Assembly (NCBI GenBank): GCA_035578175.1
Contig: JAQMRL010000003.1
Span: 110,325,319 to 110,389,318, forward strand
Direction of reading: 5' to 3'
Origin: Catonia carolina
Taxonomy: Eukaryota; Arthropoda; Insecta; Hemiptera; Achilidae
Length of the DNA: 64,000 nt
Part shown: positions 1 through 10,666 of the stretch, piece by piece
Layout: each line of letters opens with the position of its first letter
Position numbering within the stretch: the first letter of the stretch is position 1
Program-made: the position numbers and the translations under genes
Notes under the pieces: model-generated
Told to the model about the DNA's origin: nothing
Databases searched by the model: none
The model's input: only the letters and a program-made list of their open reading frames with translations

Positions 1-149
1 TTCGCACTACGTGCCGGATCGAATACATCGGTACGCACAACACAAATGAGCAATTAATATGAATATCACTTATACTATAAGATTCTTGTTATCCATAACA
101 TTTTGTACAGATTATGTTACCACCAGCAGAAGGTCATTAATGTTTCCAT
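1..149. other. Unassigned left edge
   Basis: AT-rich sequence left of the first H element. I see no coding potential, splice signal or recognised repeat in it. Confidence 0.4.
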
Positions 150-1106
150 TATTACTTTCTCTTGCCTATATGAATATATAGGAAGGAAAGTATTGTTTTC
201 ATGTCGATTTTTCGAAATCGAGTTTTCACCGGATCTATACGTTTTCAGACCCCCTGAACCCAAAAAAACATGTTTTTAGCGATTGGTTTGTGTGTGTGTC
301 TGTGTGTGTGTCTGCCTGTGAACAGAATATCTCAAGAACGGAACATTGTACGAACTTGAAACTTGAAACTTAAGTTACATACCACTACCGGACGCGACAC
401 GAACATTTTCATCAAAATCGGTCAACCGGAAGTAGTAGTTTATTCGTATAATTTTTCAGTTTTTTGCGATTTTCTCCAAAACTGGTCCTACGATTTTTTT
501 TAAAATCGCTTATTTTACTCAATTTTTTATTCTCTACAAGATAGGGTAGGCGCCATGTTTGCTGAAATTCTCGGTGAGGCTGTTTTCACGTAGAAACGTT
601 GTTTTTTTAAGATTACGGCTTTAATATAAATTTTAGCGCAAAAACTTATATACTAAAAGTTGTAGAGAATTTAAAAACCTACAACTTCTGTTTCAAACAT
701 TTTTTTGTATGACGCTTAGTTTAGCAGTAATTAGCGATTTTCTGATTTTTTCTCACGAAAACGTGTGAAAAATCGATTTTTTTAAGATTTCGGTCTTAGT
801 ATGCATTTTACGACAAAAGTGTATATAACCAAATTTATAGGAAATTTAAAGATCTACAACTTTTATCTAACGTATTTTTCTCTAAAGAGCCTAGTTTAGC
901 GTGAAATAGTGATTTTCCGTATTTTTAAGCCAGACTGAGGTTGATTTTCATTTTGAGTGTTTCACTCATGATTAAAATAAGGTTATGTTTATTGAGGTTA
1001 GTTTTTTGTTTATTTCTAATATTTTATTACTAATGTTAAATTATATTGTAAATTATTTGCATTGGCAAGAGAAAGTTGTGTAAGTGTTTCACACCAGATT
1101 TTTTTT
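150..1106 (+). mobile_element. H element copy 1: HINE/DINE-1-like non-autonomous Helentron
   Basis: Near full-length copy used as the family reference. In order it shows a T-run plus ACTTTCTCTTGCC, a 5' hairpin (CCTATAT-gaat-ATATAGG), a block ending AGCGATTGG, a short (TG)n tract (~286-318), a conserved central block, two diverged ~177-bp units, and the 3' end GGCAAGAGAAAGT followed by a hairpin (here GTGTAAGTGTTTCACAC, one stem mismatch) and CAGATTTTTT. The 13-bp subterminal inverted repeat, the internal microsatellite and the 3' hairpin are known hallmarks of HINE/DINE-1 elements mobilised by Helentrons. It encodes no Rep/helicase. The main alternative is an unclassified MITE. Confidence 0.72.
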
Positions 1107-1470
1107 GTTTACTATTAGGTAGTGTAGTCATAATATAACACAGCTAGTTCTTAATTTATAATGTTGACTGTTAATCTAAATAATTGATACGATTTAATTA
1201 AATGGAGTAAGCATTATTCCTTATTTACTTGAGAGCAGCTAATATAAACTATGCTTTTACTTCAGTTGTAATCTGCAGTGTTAGCGACCGTGCAATATTG
1301 GTTTTGTGGTTAGTGCAGTTTTATTATGTTTTGGGTTTGATATCGGTTGTTTAATATTCAGATAAATTCGTACAGGTCATTTGTTCTAGCTAGAAGCTCT
1401 CCCATCAACTCTCTGTGCCGCTGAGCTGTTCTGTTTAGTGGTGGGGGAAGCACCTCGTAGTTGTAACATA
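1107..1470. other. Unassigned AT-rich spacer
   Basis: Between the first H copy and DD41D copy A. No convincing ORF, splice pair or repeat match within the window. Confidence 0.4.
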
Positions 1471-2410
1471 TAGGTGATTCAAAAAGAGCGCCGGTTTTGA
1501 TATATCAAATTAAGAGATTTATTTTATTGAAAAACTGAAAATAAATACATCAACAAGTTCATCTTACCTTCCGATTTCATGTATGAAAAATGATGTCATG
1601 CATGTGTCCTCCTCTACTGCGCTGGCACGCATCAACTCTGTCCATGAAATTGGATGTTACTGCACGACAAGTTTCGACTTCCATTTGCCCGATAACCCGT
1701 CGAATTTCCTCCTTCAAGTCATTGATGTTTCGGGGTTTATTGGCATACACCAATGACTTCAGATGACCCCAAAGATGAAAGTCACAAGGCGTCAAGTCAC
1801 ACGACCTTGGTGGCCATTGATGGTCGGAATTACGAGAAATGATGCGATCCTGGAACCGTTCACGGAGCAACAACATTGTTTCTCGTGCAGCGTGACAGGT
1901 GGCACCATTCTGCTGAAACCACAACTCGTCAATGTCCATTCCATCCAAATGACGCCACAAAAACTCCCTAATCATCGTACGGTATCGGTAACAGCCACAC
2001 TGTCACGAACCAACGCAACGTTCTGCTCAGTTCGGCCAGAACGACGACGTCCAGAACTTTTAAGGTCGACTGTTGAACCCGTCTCAAAAAACTTTTTAAT
2101 GAGCCTGCGAACTGTTGATTCATTCGGTGCTTCATACGTCCTAGAGTACCGCGAAGTCGCCTGACAGTAGCCGCATAACTCTCTCCACTCTGGTAAAATG
2201 TTTTGACGATTAACACTCGTTGTGCAATAGTAAACTTCTCCATGGTTAGACACAGACTGCGAGAGTACTACACTGCGAACAAGAGAAACTACAACTGAAT
2301 CGTCAATCGGAATGTTCTCCAAAATAGAAATGAGGTCTAACAATGTTGCCAACCGATAAACAAAAATTTACCAGCCGTTTAAAAACCGGCGCTCTTTTTG
2401 AATCACCCGT
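1471..2410 (-). mobile_element. Tc1/mariner DD41D element, deleted copy A
   Basis: 940-bp element between TA dinucleotides (1469-1470 and 2411-2412) with terminal repeats of type GGGTGATTCAAAAAGAGCGC. On the - strand it encodes a transposase N-terminal helix-turn-helix region starting at the ATG at 2243 (MEKFTIAQRV...), broken by a one-base shift near 2148. An internal deletion then joins the region before the first catalytic Asp to the C-terminal catalytic part (1577-1975). The second catalytic position reads QQNGA instead of QQDGA as in copy C, so the aspartate is lost. It cannot encode active transposase but keeps both ends. Confidence 0.85.
1577..2243 (-). pseudogene. DD41D transposase relic (copy A)
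   Basis: Two open blocks survive: an HTH block (about 1968-2243, frameshifted) and a catalytic C-terminal block (1577-1975) with WFQQNGATCHAA and LTPCDFHLWGHLK. The spacing between QQ(D/N) and PCD is 41 residues, the DD41D arrangement known from rosa-type elements. The first catalytic Asp region is deleted and the second is Asn. Confidence 0.8.
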
Positions 2411-2412
2411 TA

Positions 2413-2997
2413 GTATACGGTTAGAAAGAGAGGGAATGATCATTAAGTGAGAAGGAGACAACACTTGCCCCTTTGAAACTATCCCTACTCTACCTACTCG
2501 CCCTCCCCTTACAAGCTTCTTCCAAAAACAAATGGACTAAAAGTGTATAATTGTGATTTAACCCTTTATAGGTCTTTGGTAAGTATACTTACCACTGGCA
2601 ATAAGGTCAATTTTTTAAAGAATAAGCTATGCAGTTGAACCCTATTGGAATTTTATGGTTTTATTGATGTTCTCTGGTAAGTAGGCGATCCGTATTTTGA
2701 CATTAGTTCGCAGCGACCATTTGCTTCATGAGTTACACAAATGTGGTAAGGATTCATAACAGCCTACGCAACAGTGTTGTTTTGTTGTTACTTTTGTACA
2801 GTGCTTAGAAAACTCGAGTTTTTTATAGGAAAGCAAGCATTCATGCTAATATAAAGTTAAGATAAGTTTTTCTACACATTTTTCTGTTACATAGGGCTAC
2901 TTGTTGTTTTAATAAGCATTCTTACCACTAAATATTAAGTGATTCTCATTTCAATAAACGTTCCTTGGTAAGTATACTTACCAGGGCTAGAATTTCA
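2413..2997. other. Spacer with paired 16-bp palindromes
   Basis: AT-rich sequence containing two copies of the perfect palindrome GGTAAGTATACTTACC (2578-2593 and 2967-2982), 389 bp apart. No coding potential seen. Confidence 0.5.
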
Positions 2998-3396
2998 AAA
3001 AAATGTTTGAAATAAAAGTTGTAGGTTTTGAAATTTTCTACAACTTTTATTATATAGGCTAACGTTTTGCGATAAAATGCATATTAAAGCCGCAATCTTA
3101 AAAAGAAAATGTTTTTACGTAAAAAGAGCCTCACGCAGAATTTCAGCAAACATGGCGCCTACCCTATCTTGTAGAGAATAAAAAATTGAGTAAACCAGGC
3201 GATTTTTAAAAAAAATCGTAGGACCAGTTTTTGAGAAAATCGCAAAAAAGTGAAAAATTATACGAATAAACTACTACTTCCGGTTGACCGATTTTGATGA
3301 AAATGTTCGTGTCGGGTCCGGTAGTGGTATGTAACTTAAGTTTCAAGTTTCAAGTTCGTACGATGTTCCGTTCTTGAGATATTCTGTTCACACACA

Positions 3397-3491
<95 letters not shown>

Positions 3492-3505
3492 ACACACACA
3501 CACAG

Positions 3506-3537
<32 letters not shown>

Positions 3538-3741
3538 ACAGACACACACACACACACACACACACAGACACACACACACACACACAGACACACACACACA
3601 CACACAGACCAATCGCTAAAAACATGTTTTTTGGGTTCAAGGGGTCTGAAAACGTATAGATCCGGTGAAAACTCGATTTCGAAAAATCGACATGAAAACA
3701 ATACTTTCCTTCCTATATATTCACATAGGCAAGAGAAAGTA
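2998..3741 (-). mobile_element. H element copy 2, 3'-truncated
   Basis: Inverted copy lacking the second internal unit and the 3' hairpin. Its microsatellite (3391-3610, (CA)n on this strand with CAGA interruptions) is among the longest in the family and generates spurious Cys-Val or His-Thr reading frames. Confidence 0.8.
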
Positions 3742-3965
3742 AAATTAATATCTTACTGTTCTGGCACTAAAAATACATTATTCAAGTCCCTATTAAAACA
3801 AAATTTAACATTTTACAACATATACATATTCCCCTCTATTACTGCCCTATAAAAGGGTTAAACAGGTACAGATTAAATAAGTGCAAATAATAATAAATAA
3901 TAAAGTAATATTAAGTATGAATATAAATATTGTTGTAGTAATGAGCTGTACTAGTAGACTGACTG
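3742..3965. other. Unassigned spacer
   Basis: Unremarkable AT-rich DNA between H copy 2 and an S3 SINE. Confidence 0.35.
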
Positions 3966-4357
3966 TTGATTAGGTCATCAGCCTGTAGGCTGGTTTGAAC
4001 CTTGTAGAGGTTTTACTAAGTAAAACGAGGAGTGAGGTGGTTTACAATTGCCTTCCTCACCAAGTGGAAAAATACGCTTATCAGCATGCCAGGCCCTCTG
4101 AAAAGCACTTATTTTCCACTCTGCAAATGACACCTTCACTTCATTTACCACAGGGTCTGGCTGTATAATGAAATCCATTACTTTTAGAGAAGATAACTCT
4201 GATTAGTGTCTTTTACACCTCTACCTCTTCTGTTCTTAAATGATTCAGTCATTTAATTGGCTGACCATGTGTTAATAAACAGAACTATTTATTTTAGCCC
4301 TGCAACGAACAGATTGAGTGTAAATAATTTGACACTCCACCTGTCTGTTATGGGCAG
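3966..4357 (-). mobile_element. S3 SINE, near full length
   Basis: Inverted S3 copy, from the (AAC)-tail side (ttaggtcatcagcc) to the head (CTGTCTGTTATGGGCAG read on +). The family has a head hairpin (AACAGA...TCTGTT around GAGTGT...ACACTC) and a tail block with palindromes GTTTTACTTAGTAAAAC and AACCTCTAGAGGTT, here partly mutated. Confidence 0.75.
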
Positions 4358-4466
4358 AGTAGACTGAGTATCCGAACTAATGTTTTTGGGACAGTGCGTA
4401 ATGCGAGGTGGCTATGATGAAGTGCGGAAGGGAGGGAATCCTATTTCAATACTTGTCAGACAGTAT

Positions 4467-4601
4467 TTTTACTTTCTCTTGCCTGTATGAATATATAGGA
4501 AGGAAATTATTGTTTTCATGTCGATTTTAAGAAATCGAGTTTTCACCGGATCTATACGTTTTCAGACCCCCTGAACCCAAAAAACATGTTTTTAGCGATT
4601 G

Positions 4602-4645
<44 letters not shown>

Positions 4646-5478
4646 TTGCGCGCGCGTGCGTGTTTGTGAGTGTGTGTGTGTGTGTGTGTGTACAAAATAT
4701 CTCAAGAACGGAACATCGTACGAACTTAAAACTTCAAACTTAAGCTACATACCACTACCATGACCGGACACGAACATTTTCATCAAAATCGGTCAACCGG
4801 AAGTGGTAGTTTATTCGTGTAATTTTTAATTTTTTGGCGATTTTCTCGAAAAATGGTCCTACGATTTTTTTAAAAATCGCCTGGTTTACTCAATTTTTTT
4901 ATTTTCTACACTATAGGGTAGGCGTCATGTTTGCTGAAATTCTGAGTGAGGCTGTTTTCACGTAAAAACAAAGTTTTTTTAAGATTACGGCTTTAATATG
5001 CAATTTAGCGAAAGAATTTATATAACAAAAGTTGTAGAAAATTTAAAAACCTACAACTTTTATTTCAAACATTTTTTTGTATAACGCTTAGTTTAGCAGT
5101 AATTAGCAATTTTCTGTTTTTTTCTCACGAAAACGTGTGAAAAATCGATTTTTTAAAGATTTCGGCCTTAGTATGCATTTTATAATAAAAACGTATATAA
5201 TCAAATATATAGAAAATTAAAAGATCTGCAACTTTTATTTAGAACATTTTTCTCTACAGAGCCTAGTTTAGCGTGAAATAGTGATTTTCCGTATTTTCAA
5301 GCCAAACTGAGGTTGATTTTCGTTTTGCGTCTTTCACTCATGATTAAAATTAGATTATGTTTATTGACGTTAGTTTTTTTGTATTTATTTCTAATGTTTA
5401 ATTACTAATGTTAGGTTATATAGTTCAATATTTACATTGGCACGAGAAAGTTGTGTGAGTGTTTCACACCCAGATTTT
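4467..5478 (+). mobile_element. H element copy 3, full length
   Basis: Complete copy. Its microsatellite (~4601-4691) includes a GC-alternating stretch (gcgcttgcgcgcgcgtgcgtg). Its 3' end faces the 3' end of copy 4 across about 155 bp. Confidence 0.85.
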
Positions 5479-5635
5479 TTTGTTTTAGCCCTGAGAACCT
5501 GGATTGAACGTTGTAGGCTACATCTATGCGAGTGAGTTACGGTGCATGGAGTTTATACGTGGCTAATACCTACCTGCTTTCAAATTCATTGTGGATATTT
5601 TAATAGGCTTATTACAAACACGTGATCAATTTACA

Positions 5636-6620
5636 AAATCTGGTGTGAAACACTCACACAACTTTCTCTTGCCAATGCAAATAATTTACAATATAATTTA
5701 ACATTAGTAATAAAATATTAGAAATAAACAAAAAACTAACCTCAATAAACATAACCTTATTTTAATCATGAGTGAAACACTCAAAATGAAAATCAACCTC
5801 AGTCTGGCTTAAAAATACGGAAAATCACTATTTCACGCTAAACTAGGCTCTGTAGAGAAAAATACGTTAAATAAAAGTTGTAGATCTTTTAATTTTCTAT
5901 AACTTTTATTATATACACTTTTGTCGTAAAATGCATACTAAGGCCAAAATCTTTAAAAAATCGATTTTTCACACGTTTTCGTGAGAAAAAAATCAGAAAA
6001 TTGCTAATTACTGCTAAACTAAGCGTCATACAAAAAAATGTTTGAAACAGAAGTTGTAGGTTTCTAAATTCTCTACAACTTTTATTATATAAGTTTTTGC
6101 GCTAAAATTTATATTTAAGCCGTAATCTTAAAAAAACAACGTTTTTACGTGAAAACAGCCTCACCGAGAATTTCAGCAAACATGGCGCCTACCCTATCTT
6201 GTAGAGAATAAAAAATTGAGTAAAATAGGCGATTTTAAAAAAAATCGTAGGACCAGTTTTTGAGAAAATCGCAAAAAACTGAAAAATTATAGAATAAACT
6301 ACTACTTCCGGTTGACCGATTTTGATGAAAATGTTCGTGTCGCGTCCGGTAGTGGTATGTAACTTAAGTTTCAAGTTTCAAGTTCGTACGATGTTCCGTT
6401 CTTGAGATATTCTGTTCACACACAGACACACACACACACACACAGACACACACACACACACAGACACACACAGACACACACACAGACCAATCGCTAAAAA
6501 CATGTTTTTTGGGTTCAGGGGGTCTGAAAACGTATAGATCCGGTGAAAACTCGATTTCGAAAAATCGACATGAAAACAATACTTTCCTTCCTATATATTC
6601 ATATAGGCAAGAGAAAGTAA
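5636..6620 (-). mobile_element. H element copy 4, full length
   Basis: Complete inverted copy, tail-to-tail with copy 3. Microsatellite at 6416-6486. Confidence 0.85.
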
Positions 6621-7002
6621 TAAAACAGAGAACAGATTGTTGTTTTTTTATTTTTTGTAGAAATATCTAGCAACTTATAACTTCATATAATTGTATAGAA
6701 TGTTACAAAGTTATAACTTTTACTTTGTGTTTTTTTCAATTTTTTTAAATTTTATTGAGTGATGATGCCTACATAATATAAGCCTTGGGCTTGTTCGTAG
6801 GTAGGCTAATGATATATGGTGAATTACAGATGAAAAACATGCCAGACCTGACCGGGAATCGAATCCGGGACCCCGCCATAGTAGCCAGTTGCGCTTGCTC
6901 GATTCTCTCTGTTAAGATTAATCAACTTAAAAAATTGACAGTGCTAGCCTTTTTTATATTTATCAGGTCACTTTTTAAAATAGTACAAAATTCTCCTCTA
7001 AA
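6621..7002. other. Spacer with tRNA-like SINE fragment
   Basis: AT-rich start, then at about 6760-6905 a - strand fragment with a B-box-like GGATTCGATTCCC and a weak A-box-like GCAACTGGC, resembling the tRNA-derived head at 44291-44463. Probably a decayed SINE; too degenerate to be a tRNA gene. Confidence 0.4.
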
Positions 7003-7617
7003 TTTTTACTTTCTCTTACCTATATGAATATATAGGAAGGAACGTATTGTTTTCATGTCGATTTTAAGAAATTAAGTTTTCACTAAATCTACACGTTCTC
7101 AAACCCCCTGAACCCTAAAAACATGTTTTTAGCGATTGGTCTGTGTGTGTATGAGTGTGTGAACAGAATACCTCAAGAACGGAACATCATGCGAACTTGA
7201 AACTTGAAACTTAAGTTACATACTACTATCGGACCCGACACAAACATTTTCATCAAAATCGGTCAACCGGAAGTAGTAGTTTATTCGTGTAATTTTTCAC
7301 TTTTTTGCGATTTTCTCAAAAACTGGTCTTAAGATGTTTTTAAAATTGCCTGGTTTACTAAATTTTTTTATGCTCTACAAGATAAGGTAGGTGCCATGTT
7401 TGCTGAAGTTGGTGAAGCTGTTTTCACGTAAAAAATTGTTTTTTTTTAAGATTGCGGCTTTAGTATGCAATTTAGCGCAAAAATGTATATAATAAAAGTT
7501 GTAGAGAATATAAAATTCTATAACTTTTATATCAAATATTTTTTTGTATAATGCTTAGTTTAACGGTAATTAGCGATTTTCTGTTTTGTTCTCACGAAAA
7601 CGTGTTAAAAATCGTTT
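7003..7617 (+). mobile_element. H element copy 5, 3'-truncated
   Basis: 5' part of an H element up to the first internal unit, truncated near 7617. Its microsatellite is almost absent (about 20 bp at 7139), a useful short-allele comparator. Confidence 0.8.
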
Positions 7618-7871
7618 AAAACGCCTGACTTCGTCCATTTCTTTTAGGAAGGCTGCAATAATGTTTTATTTCTGCATTCCTTGCAAACCATGGCGCCCTT
7701 GTTATAACCCGAAGACGATTAAAAAAATTTTGAATTTTTTTTTTGGAACATCCTATACTACAAAGATCTCTTAAATGCATACGAATCATACGACGGGAAT
7801 TAAAAAAGTCAATGATTTCCTAAACAAGTAAATAACCACTTTAGCCTATATAATAAGTAGGGAACGTTATA
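7618..7871. other. Unassigned spacer
   Basis: AT-rich DNA between the truncated H copy and DD41D copy B. The ORF spanning the junction is not convincing. Confidence 0.3.
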
Positions 7872-8825
7872 ACGGGTGATTCAAAAAGAGCGCCGGTTTT
7901 TAAACGGCTGGTAAATTTTTGTTTATCGGTTGGCAACATTGTTTGACCTCATTTCTATTTCGGAGAACATTCCGATTGACGATTCAGTTGTAGTTTCGCT
8001 TGTTCGCAGTGTAGTACTCTCGCAGTCTGTGTCTAACCATGGAGAAGTTTACTATTGTGCAACGAGTGTTAATCGTCAAAACATTTTACCAGAGTGGAGA
8101 GAGTTATGCGGCTACTGTCAGGCGACTTCGCGGTACTCTAGGACGTAATGAAGCACCGAATGAATCAACAGTTCGCAGGCTCATGCAAAAGTTTTTTGAG
8201 ACGGGTTCAACAGTCGACCTTAAAAGTTCTGGACGTCGTCGTTCTGGCCGAACTGAGCAGAACGTTGCGTTGGTTCGTGACAGTGTGGCTGTTAGCCCAG
8301 CAAAATCAATACGTCGCCGTTCTCAACAATTGGGTTTACGATGTTCTTCTGTACGGAGAATTCTTCGGTACGATCTCCAATATCACCCGTATAAAATTCA
8401 GTTGCTGCACGAGAAACAATGTTGTTGCTCCGTGAACGGTTCCAGGATCGCATCATTTCTCGTAATTCCGACCATCAATGGCCACCAAGGTCGTGTGACT
8501 TGACGCCTTGTGACTTTCATCTTTGGGGTCATCTGAAGTCATTGGTGTATGCCAATAAACCCCGAAACATCAATGACTTGAAGGAGGAAATTCGACGGGT
8601 TATCGGGCAAATGGAAGTCGAAACTTGTCGTGCAGTAATATCCAATTTCATGGACAGAGTTGATGCGTGCCAGCGCAGTAGAGGAGGACACATGCATGTC
8701 ATCATTTTTCATACATGAAATCGGAAGGTAGGATGAACTTGTTGATGTATTTATTTTCAGTTTTTCAATAAAATAAATCTCTTAATTTGATATATCAAAA
8801 CCGGCGCTCTTTTTGAATCACCCTA
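7872..8825 (+). mobile_element. Tc1/mariner DD41D element, deleted copy B
   Basis: 954 bp with ends ACGGGTGATTC... and ...GAATCACCCTA between TA dinucleotides (7870-7871, 8826-8827). It keeps an intact-looking N-terminal DNA-binding half from the ATG at 8039 to about 8400. A deletion then jumps to just after the second catalytic Asp, with a frame change. The C-terminal block (8419-8718) retains RSCDLTPCDFHLWGHLK. Confidence 0.87.
8039..8718 (+). pseudogene. DD41D transposase relic (copy B)
   Basis: Residues 1 to about 120 are open (MEKFTIVQRVLIVKTFYQSG..., then RRSQQLGLRCSSVRRILRYD), the paired helix-turn-helix part of a Tc1/mariner transposase. The catalytic core with the first two aspartates is deleted and the remaining C-terminus lies in another frame. 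It could at most yield a truncated DNA-binding protein. Confidence 0.8.
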
Positions 8826-8827
8826 TA

Positions 8828-9278
8828 TATTTACAAATAAATAGCGGTATGACTTTATAAACATTAAAACGGAAACATCTATTTATATAAAATTCATTCA
8901 AATTTTCAAATAATGTGTAAGTAATCTTTGACAAAAGAAACACCGACTTGTATTTTAATCATTCTACAGAACGAACGGATATTGAAACCAGCGGCATTTT
9001 TTAAAAAGAACATTTGTGAACAGAATACATTTTTATAATAACTTTGACAAAACATGGACACAATATTTATTTAGTTTTTGTCAAATAAAGAATAAGTTGG
9101 TTGTAGACAAAATTGATTATTGTTTCCGAATAAGATTTTTGTTTTGTGTATTAATATTTAAAACATATCACATCCTATTTAATAAAATAAAAGGATCCTC
9201 TTGTAAAATGTATCTTTGGTCATTTTACCGGCAAAAAGAATAAAATGAATAAGATCTTTCGTATGTAAATAAATAATT
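8828..9278. other. Unassigned AT-rich spacer
   Basis: Low-complexity AT-rich DNA with no supported gene or repeat. Confidence 0.4.
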
Positions 9279-9505
9279 TTTTTTTGTTTTTTTTTTTATT
9301 CCTAATATGTGTACGTTGCAATCTGTTCAATTTAGAACAATAAGCAACCCCATGACCCAGTGAGATGAGGATGATGTGTAAATGAGGTGTAGTCTTGTAC
9401 AGACCCAGGCTGACCATTCCTGAGAGAGTATGGTTAATTAAACCCCAACCATCAAAGTTCACCAGCAACCACTGTCTAGCATTCAAATCCGTATAAAAGT
9501 AACTA

Positions 9506-10259
9506 TAGGGTGATTCAAAAAGAGCGCCGGTTTTGATATATCAAATTAAGAGATTTATTTTATTGAAAAACTGAAAATAAATACATCAACAAGTTCATCT
9601 TTCCTTCCGATTTTATGTATGAAAAATGATGTCATGCATGTGTCCTCCTCTACTGCGCTGGCACGCATCAACTCTGTCCATGAAATTGGATATACTGCAC
9701 GACAAGTTTCGACTTCCATTTGCCCGATAACCCGTTGAATTTCCCTCATTCAAGTCATTGATGTTTCGGGGTTTATTGGCATACACCAATGACTTTAGAT
9801 GACCCCAAAGAGGAAAGTCACAAGGCGTCAAGTCACACGACCTTGGTAGCCATTGATGGTCGGAATTACGAGAAATGATGCGATCCGGGAACCGTTCACG
9901 GAGCAACAACATTGTTTCTCGTGCAGCGTGACAGGTGGCACCATCCTGCTGAAACCACAACTCGTCAATGTCCATTCCATCCAAATAACGCCACAAAAAC
10001 TCCCTAATCATCGTACGGTATCGGTCTCCATTTACTGTCACGGCTTGTCCTTCTTGATTTTCAAAAAAGTAAGGGCCGATGACACCGCCCGACCAAAAGC
10101 CGCACCAAACTGTCACTCGCTGTGCATACAAGAGAAACTACAACTGAATCGTCAATCGGAATGTTCTCCAAAATAGAAATGAGGTCAAACAATGTTGCCA
10201 ACCGATAAACAAAAATTTACCAGCCGTTTAAAAACCGGCGCTCTTTTTGAATCACCCTT
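9506..10259 (-). mobile_element. Tc1/mariner DD41D element, deleted copy C, inserted in S1
   Basis: 754-bp element flanked by TA (9504-9505 and 10260-10261). Compared with intact S1 (gtaactacctttact) the only host change is TA duplication, which fixes the ends. It lost the whole N-terminal half but keeps the catalytic block: WCGFWSGGVIGPYFFENQEG, QQDGATCHAA and TPCDF, with 41 residues between the last two acidic residues. The reading frame breaks near 9745. Confidence 0.9.
9613..10131 (-). pseudogene. DD41D transposase catalytic fragment (copy C)
   Basis: Open fragment of up to 172 residues covering the central and C-terminal catalytic region. It retains the second Asp (QQDGA) and the third (PCDF) but not the HTH domain or the first Asp. 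A frameshift near 9745 disrupts the tail, which matches copies A and B up to that point. Confidence 0.8.
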
Positions 10260-10361
10260 TACCTTTACTAGGATTTGAACCATGAACCTTCGTCTCCGAA
10301 AATCAGCTGTTAAAAAACTGATTTTGGCGACGACTTTACCTCTAGACCAACCCGGTGGGTT

Positions 10362-10666
10362 AAATACATTTTATTGTTACATAATTTTTCCCCTTCGTAT
10401 ATGGTTAATTTTAAACTACGTGAGGTGCCCTTAAGGGAAAACTGTACTTTGTATCCCGCCAATGTTATTTGCTATTTTTAGGTTCATTTTTCACAAGATT
10501 GGTAAACGATACGGAAATGAAACTTTACTTGTAGTTGTCGGGTTGCTCGAGCTACTGAAATTTTCGCAAGTTAATCCGTTAAACCATAAAGCTAAAAACA
10601 GAATAAGTAAAAACATAAAATTTTTACGTGCAATTATTAAAATTACGTACAAATTATTACACACAA
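10362..10666. other. Unassigned spacer
   Basis: AT-rich sequence between S1 and H copy 6. No supported feature. Confidence 0.35.

Larger units (their letters stand above)
9279..10361 (-). mobile_element. S1 tRNA-derived SINE, split by a DD41D insertion
   Basis: Read on the - strand: a tRNA-like head (ACCCACCGGGTTGGTCTAGAGG A-box region, B-box GGTTCAAATCC), a body, and an A-rich tail at 9279-9300. The head/body junction is interrupted by the DD41D copy C at 9506-10259. Uninterrupted copies at 17027, 20422 and 40921 show the original junction, so the insertion site is exact. Confidence 0.83.

Noticed and set aside
3336..3701. Cys-Val and His-Thr repeat 'proteins' in (TG)n/(CA)n tracts (also at 6364, 10462, 18298, 27665, 46045, 63395 and others)
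   Set aside because: They are microsatellite translations inside non-coding H elements; the flanking MFSCRFFEIEFSP- and NISRTEHRTNLKLET-type residues recur because the DNA repeat recurs.
6189..6374. Recurrent ~61-residue frame MKLKLHTTTGRDTNIFIKIG (also 13463, 18539, 27438, 47657)
   Set aside because: Same position in every H copy, varying with indels; no domain and no sign of selection at codon level, so a passive frame.
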